From Limanda limanda (lineage: Eukaryota; Chordata; Actinopteri; Pleuronectiformes; Pleuronectidae): a stretch of DNA of 64,000 nt. A program made the position numbers and the translations under genes. The stretch spans positions 2,086,922-2,150,921 of the forward strand of contig NC_083655.1 in NCBI RefSeq assembly GCF_963576545.1. The letters are read 5' to 3'. The notes beneath the pieces are model-generated. The model was not told the origin of the DNA, made no database searches, and was given only the letters and a program-made list of their open reading frames with translations. Position 1 is the first letter of the stretch. Every line of letters begins with the position of its first letter. This document shows positions 36,950-64,000 of this stretch, piece after piece.

Positions 36950-37585
36950 TTGTGTACCTGTTGAATAGAGGTCGGAGAAGCCCGCGGGAGCTTTGGTGCA
37001 GTTGCAGGATTTGTTGCAGCCGCAGTCGCCGGTGGTCGTGGTCTGCGGCTCCGGGGGCTGCTTCGCGGATCCGGGCTCGGCGGCTTTCTCCACCTCCCCG
37101 ACATTCAGCAGCGCTTTGCCAAACCACAAAAAATATTAATATTACCCTGTGAACCAGCGTGTGGATGTAATGGTGGAAATAAGAGGCACAAATCCACCTC
37201 CACTGCACGACCTACCACATAATTTCGATCCAATTCCTCCGGATAATTTCTGGGCCGCCGCCTGGCACCAAGCCCTGGCTGCAAGATAAGGGGACGACAC
37301 ATTAAATACGCATAGGTTCAGTCCAACTTAAAGATGGATGAAACGCACAAAAGGCGTCATGCAATTAGGAACAAACCCCCCCAGTGTGGATACAACAGGC
37401 CTGCAGGACTGGCACAGATCAAAAAAAACCCTGGAATGAAATCTGCAGCATGCGCCTGGATCCAGAGGTTTTTTGGGTTTGAAGACAAAACAAAAAAGGA
37501 GCCACTCACTTGCACTGGGGCTCTGACTCCCGGGGTTGGCTCCAGCATTGTCTCCTCCGAGAGACCAGAAACCGTGAGAAGCCAT
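25981..37585 (-). CDS. gad2: Glutamate decarboxylase 2 (GAD65)
   Basis: PLP-dependent decarboxylase that makes GABA from glutamate at inhibitory synapses. Sixteen coding exons (minus strand, first to last): 37510-37585, 37216-37278, 36958-37113, 36063-36296, 34518-34608, 33193-33305, 32592-32707, 32313-32392, 32173-32227, 31951-32067, 30994-31058, 30811-30889, 29679-29828, 28793-28900, 27687-27776, 25981-26154. They sum to 588 residues plus TAA (human GAD65 has 585). The start [11 protein letters not shown] and N-terminal cysteines in ARAWCQ-like and SKLC contexts (palmitoylation sites in mammals) mark it as GAD65 rather than GAD67. The exon 4 block [13 protein letters not shown], the PLP lysine in NSVTWNPHK (exon 12) and the C-terminus [10 protein letters not shown] are all present. 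Start context is CACCATGG. Exon 11 uses a GC donor. Two residues near the active site differ from the remembered mammalian sequence (see findings). Essentially certain. Confidence 0.97.
26513..26765. mobile_element. Near-perfect palindromic hAT-like MITE
   Basis: A 253-bp element in the last gad2 intron. The ends are TAGGGCTGGGCAAGTTAACT and its reverse complement, with arms of roughly 70 bp and an unpaired centre of about 110 bp. The target duplication ATAATTAT (26505-26512 and 26766-26773) is 8 bp and itself palindromic. No coding capacity. The transcript of this intron would form a long hairpin. Confidence 0.9.
26921..26960. repeat. Short repeat tail, TACTTTATTGATCCCGGAGG type
   Basis: The words ATAGATACTTTATTGATCCC and GGAGGGAAAT match the end of the larger repeat at 44760 onward (TACTTTATTCATCCCC, GAAGGGAAATTAAG). 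It is a short fragment of the same family, lying in a gad2 intron. Confidence 0.6.
29901..30782 (+). mobile_element. hAT element with BED-finger exon, copy 2
   Basis: An 882-bp copy in gad2 intron 12, antisense to gad2. The ends are TAGGGTTGCAAAGGGGCGG and TTTTGCAACCCTA. The 8-bp target duplication GTCCTGTG is at 29893-29900 and 30783-30790. The BED exon (30392 onward) is broken: the codon for the second zinc-binding cysteine is TGA. Otherwise it is highly similar to copies 1 and 3. Confidence 0.94.
30811..30889 (-). other. gad2: gad2 exon 12, PLP-binding lysine exon
   Basis: Encodes [17 protein letters not shown] and the CSALLIREE block. The lysine in NPHK forms the Schiff base with pyridoxal phosphate in all GADs. 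The residue after MM is Ser, where mammalian GAD65 and GAD67 (from memory) have Gly. The hAT copy 2 lies 28 bp downstream of the donor. Confidence 0.93.
30994..31058 (-). other. gad2: gad2 exon 11 with GC splice donor
   Basis: 65-bp exon encoding [20 protein letters not shown] and DR. The exon ends GACAG and is followed by GCGAGT, a strong GC-type donor. Using the next GT would add 4 nt and break the frame, whereas the GC donor gives exactly R-ANSVTW with the next exon and a total coding length divisible by three. Confidence 0.9.
34410..34446. repeat. (CA)n microsatellite in gad2 intron 5
   Basis: About 36 bp of CA repeats, about 70 bp downstream (transcript sense) of the exon 5 donor. A second tract, (TG)n at 34655-34688, lies about 50 bp upstream of the same exon. 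Confidence 0.95.
36901..36948. repeat. (GT)n microsatellite next to gad2 exon 3 donor
   Basis: About 48 bp of GT repeats beginning about ten bases past the exon 3 splice donor (GTACAC at 36957). In the gad2 transcript it reads as a CA repeat. Confidence 0.96.
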
Positions 37586-38400
37586 GGTGACCGGTGGTTA
37601 GGATCTGCAGAGGAGGACCGAGCCCATCCACTCGCTGAGGAGCTGCTCTCAGCACCGACTGCTCACGGTGCCGCCGCGAATCCGACTCACGCGTAACGAG
37701 GATGAGGAGGCACTAGAAATAATAATTAAAAAAAAAATCTTATGCGTGAAAAACAAAAAGCATCTTGGAGCTGGAGGTTTTATTTGTTTGGTCCACAGGT
37801 GCACGACGGAGCACGAAGCGTTGCGTTCCTGCAGAAATCCGCAAATCACTCAGACTCCAACGGCGCGTAATGTCAGCGCCTCCACGCACCGCGCAGCCAC
37901 TTCATGGAATCATAAAAAATATGAATTGAAAAAAAAAATAATGTGGTAAGTTCAAGGTGCAAAAAAAATCGACAGAGAAATTTCTGCGGTGGTTGGAATC
38001 GTGCGTAAAATTGAAAAAAGCGCAGAAAAAAACCCCGGAGCTGCTGCAGAAATGTGGATTTAAAAAAAAGCTGCGCTCTTCTCCATCTGCTGGTGCACAC
38101 GCAGCGCCTATAGAAGCATGTCGAATTGCGCCCAACCTGAATCTCACGTCACTATAGAAATCCCATCGTGATTCTCCTCAGGTCATGGTGACGTCGCACG
38201 TCGTGACTCCACAGAGCAGCTCCATCCCCGAGTCCCCTGAGCTCAGCCTCCATGATGACAACTAACTCATCCAGCCGGAGGGTCGCACACCTTCTGTCTC
38301 AGGCACCGGCTGCTCGGACTGCCCCCCCCTCCGGCTGATGGGAGCAGTGGGGGGGCGAGAAGACACAGGGTCCCTCCTCTCTGCAAGTCTCAGACACTCC
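37586..38400 (-). promoter_or_regulatory. gad2: gad2 5' UTR and upstream flank
   Basis: Immediately upstream of the gad2 start codon. It should hold the 5' UTR and core promoter, but I cannot place a transcription start; no clear TATA box in context. A-rich stretches on the plus strand (about 37720-38070) become T-rich in gad2 sense. Confidence 0.35.
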
Positions 38401-38414
38401 AAAAGTATATCTGA

Positions 38415-39015
38415 CAGTGGTGTATAAAGTACTTGAAAGCCATACTTGAGTAAAAGTACAGATATCTTACCTGAAAGTGACTTCGGTAAAAGTAGAAGTC
38501 ACCCGTCAGAAAATGACTTGAGTAAAAGTCTTAAAGTAGCTCATATTAAAAGTACTTAAGAATGAAAAATGTATCTGGTGTTGTAATGTACTTAAGTATC
38601 AAAAGTAAAAGTACAAGTACCAAAATAAAAAATGCAAAGTGCTTTTTATAGTAGTCCTATACAGACACAAAACTAACCAAAATGTTTCTCCTTAAGATTT
38701 ATTTCAACTGACTGAAACATTTTAACAACAATATGAATGTAATGTATATAATGTAAAAATTTTGAACCCTAGATGAGAGAGAGAGACAGAGAGAGAGAGA
38801 GGTAGAGAGAGAGAGAGAGAACCAACCTCCGCTGCTCAAGTAACGAGCCAGTTTGAGAATGTAAGAAGTAGAAAGTACACATATTTTTGTTCAAATGTAA
38901 CGAGTACAAGTAAAAAGTCGTAAGGAAAATAAATACTCAAGTAAAGTACAGATATGTGAAAAATCTACTTAAGTACAGAAACAAAGTATTTCTACCTCGT
39001 TACTGCCCACCACTG
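38415..39015. mobile_element. hAT-like MITE, CAGTGGTG family, copy 2
   Basis: Lies in the myo3a-gad2 intergenic space. The ends are CAGTGGTGTATAAAGTAC and CCCACCACTG. The 8-bp target duplication ATATCTGA is at 38407-38414 and 39016-39023. It contains (GA)n at about 38774-38820. Close relative of copies 1 and 3. Confidence 0.94.
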
Positions 39016-39884
39016 ATATCTGATTACCCAGGACTTGTTTTACGCACTGTAGCCCAACTCCAGGCAGAAAGAATACACATCTGGATTTGTATTGTTGCAC
39101 CAGTTATACAATTTAAATTATGGATATGGACACTGGTTTATTTTGCATGGAGCAAACAAAGAAAGAGAAAGAAACAATCCACCACTGTCACCTCCTGCAC
39201 TGTTTTTTATATCCTGCATGAATGAGAGCAAACGCAGCCTCCAGGCATCCAAACTACACTGAGCCACATCTGTTATGATGCATGGAGGCAATCACCGACA
39301 ACCATCGAATGCCAAAAAGAACAATTACAATAAAGTGACCCCTCTGGCAACGCCACGATAATCTCTTAGTACAGCTATGATTCTTTAAAGTGGGTTAATA
39401 GCGTCAAATTGTCCCTGTAGATTAACATTTGTTTTGCAGACTTAATGTTTTGTGCATAAGAAGATGTTTTTATTTTTAATTCTCAGGGAAATCATCTGCA
39501 GAAACTGTTCATTCCAGCTAATCTGGGTCATAGTAAAACTGGATCATATCCCAGTTGTTCTCTGGTTGCCTGTGTGTTATTTCCAGTGGTTGTGTGTGTA
39601 GTTTTTGTGTCAGTGTGTGTTGTCGGGGATTCACTTACACCCCCTGAGGGAGGTTCTCTCCTTTAAAATGTCACGTAAAAGGTCAAAGTTAGAATCTCAA
39701 AGAAAAATGTCCAAGTCGATATGAAAAAGAGGATTTTACTCGAGGTTTGATAAACATGACACAGCTGCTCATGTTAACACATTTGGACACTACAGTAATA
39801 ATACTGAGATTACTACTTTAAAAAATAACCTGACTTCACACGGGGAATACGATAAATTGAATGTCACAAGGAATTTGAAAATAT

Positions 39885-39890
39885 TTTATT
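39885..39890 (-). terminator. myo3a: Candidate myo3a polyadenylation signal
   Basis: AATAAA on the minus strand, about 465 bp after the myo3a stop codon. No better candidate is seen between. The 3' UTR would then span about 40354 down to 39870. Confidence 0.4.
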
Positions 39891-40354
39891 TTTACATGGA
39901 CAAACCAGATGATTGCAGCCGACAGAAGAATTTACATTTCTTACAACACGACGACATCGAAGCCGATTTTTTTTCCAAAGATACATTCATCAAAAAACGG
40001 TGAAAGTGTTAAGAGCAGGTTTCTGCATATTTACATGATCTACAGTATGGACATTATATAAAATCACATCTGTGGTTTAAATAAACAATCTCACACAAAT
40101 TCGACAAGCAAAGAAAGAAAATGAATAAAAGAAAAATGAGCAAAAGTACAGTTTACAAATGACATAAATAAAAGCTTCATTCCCTGCAAGTTTTAAACAG
40201 CGTAACATTGTATTATGTATATTTACCTTCAAACCTCTGTTATGCTGAGTTTCTCTGGTGGTGACTGAGAAACTCAGATACTTGTGATATTTGTATGACG
40301 CTTCACATTTGTACAGTTTGTGCGACAATCGGGTAAAAAGGTTCCGTCCTGCGT

Positions 40355-62921
<22,567 letters not shown>

Positions 62922-63077
62922 CTGCAACTCACAAGGACGCACAACCAAGCCTCTTCATAAGCAGCGTGTGTAATGTGATCATTCATCCTGCTTCAAGTTC
63001 AGTGCATGCAGAGCACAAAGTGGTGCAGCTCACAATCCGGCCAATGTTAGTTGCTCGGGCAAAGAACAGATCCCTTC

Positions 63078-64000
63078 AAATGAATTCTAAATAACTTAAA
63101 TATAAAGATCTAAATGTAAATATAACACTTTTCAGCATGAATGGTAAATCAGTAAGAAGGTCACTCAGCGCTCCATCCTCTCTTTGCCTCTGGATACATG
63201 AAATAAACCTGCTCACTGCTCATGGTAGCGTTGATAGTAATATTCACACGCTCGAGTAAAAACTGGCTCCAGTGAAAACAAAATGCTGCAAAAGTATCTT
63301 GTGGCAAGTTTCACTGCGAACATGAGAAAATTGAATCTATTCATATCGAAATTTGACTCCCATTCCTTCTGGAATACCTCGTGAGCATGAGAGTTGAACC
63401 CATCTCTTGAAATAAATTCTAAATAACTTAAATATAAAGATCTAAATGTAAATGTAACACTTTACAGTCTGAATGGTAAATCAGTAAGAAGGTCACTCCA
63501 TCCTCTCTTTGCCTCTGGATACATGAAATAAACCTGCTCACTGCTCATGGTAGCGTTGATAGTAATATTCACACACTCGAGTAAAAACTGGCTCCAGTGA
63601 AAACAAAATGCTGCAACATTATCTTGTGGGGAGATTGTGAAAATCGAATCTGATGGAAGAATGTCTATAACATCTACTCATATCGAAATTTGACTCCCAT
63701 TCCTTCTGGAATACCTCGTGAGCATGAGAGTTGAACCCATCTCTTGAAATAAATTCTAAATAACTTAAATATAAAGATCTAAATGTAAATGTAACACTTT
63801 TCAGCATGAATGGTAAATCAGTAAGAAGGTCACTCCATCCTCTCTTTGCCTCTGGATACATGAAATAAACCTGCTCACTGCCCATGGTAGCGTTGATAGT
63901 AATATATTACACACTCGAGTGAAAACAAAATTCTGCAAAAGTATCTTGTGGGGAGATTGTGAAAATTGAATCTGATGGAAGAATGTCTATAACATCTACT
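63078..64000. repeat. Tandem repeat, unit about 331-337 bp, running off the window
   Basis: Two full units (about 63078-63410 and 63411-63747) and part of a third (63748 on) are nearly identical. Each contains TTCTAAATAACTTAAATATA, CCTCTTTGCCTCTGGATACA and GGTAGCGTTGATAGTAATAT. Unit-to-unit differences include small indels (for example AGCGCTCCATCC against CCATCC). It lies upstream of the first myo3a exon visible here, so it is intronic. Total copy number cannot be seen. Confidence 0.92.

Noticed and set aside
63619..63885. 88-codon minus-strand frame near the window end
   Set aside because: Spans parts of two units of the tandem repeat and does not fit the myo3a kinase or motor frame.

Overview
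The window is vertebrate nuclear DNA, almost certainly from a teleost fish. It has multi-exon genes with GT-AG introns, dense (CA)n, (GATA)n and (ATG)n microsatellites, and several families of short DNA transposons. It also contains the gad2-myo3a gene pair. The species cannot be named from the sequence alone; a percomorph is a guess.

Three genes can be reconstructed exon by exon, and each spliced reading frame closes exactly. (1) 7904..13305, plus strand: a four-exon gene for a predicted secreted 954-residue protein that I do not recognise by name. It has a signal peptide, five C-x4-C motifs, Gly- and Ser-rich linkers, a long coiled coil, two TNF-receptor-like cysteine-rich segments around a calcium-binding EGF-like module, and what look like three tandem TNF/C1q-like beta-sandwich repeats. 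(2) 25981..37585, minus strand: gad2 (glutamate decarboxylase 65), 16 coding exons and 588 residues, complete, with one GC-AG intron. (3) 40355..62921, minus strand: myo3a (class III unconventional myosin), 26 coding exons covering the motor, neck, IQ-rich tail and C-terminus. The N-terminal kinase part lies beyond the right edge of the window.

myo3a and gad2 lie head to tail on the same strand, about 2.8 kb from the myo3a stop to the gad2 start. This matches the order remembered for the human locus (MYO3A then GAD2). The secreted-protein gene converges on gad2 across about 11 kb in which I see no gene.

Layout: 1-7500 is intergenic with MITEs and simple repeats; 7504-14875 is the secreted-protein gene with a fold-back element in its 3' UTR; 14876-25980 is intergenic sequence plus the gad2 3' UTR; 25981-37585 is gad2; 37586-39880 is the gad2 upstream flank with one hAT MITE; 39880-62921 is myo3a; 63078-64000 is a tandem repeat of about 0.33 kb inside a myo3a intron.

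Mobile DNA is the other main feature. A hAT element that keeps a BED-zinc-finger exon occurs once inside each of the three genes, each copy with its own 8-bp target duplication. One copy sits only two bases past a myo3a exon end, so its duplication forms most of that splice donor. A second hAT-like family (CAGTGGTG ends) has three close copies and one diverged copy. Two elements have TTAA target sites, one of them nested in a hAT element. A 253-bp near-perfect hairpin lies in the last gad2 intron.
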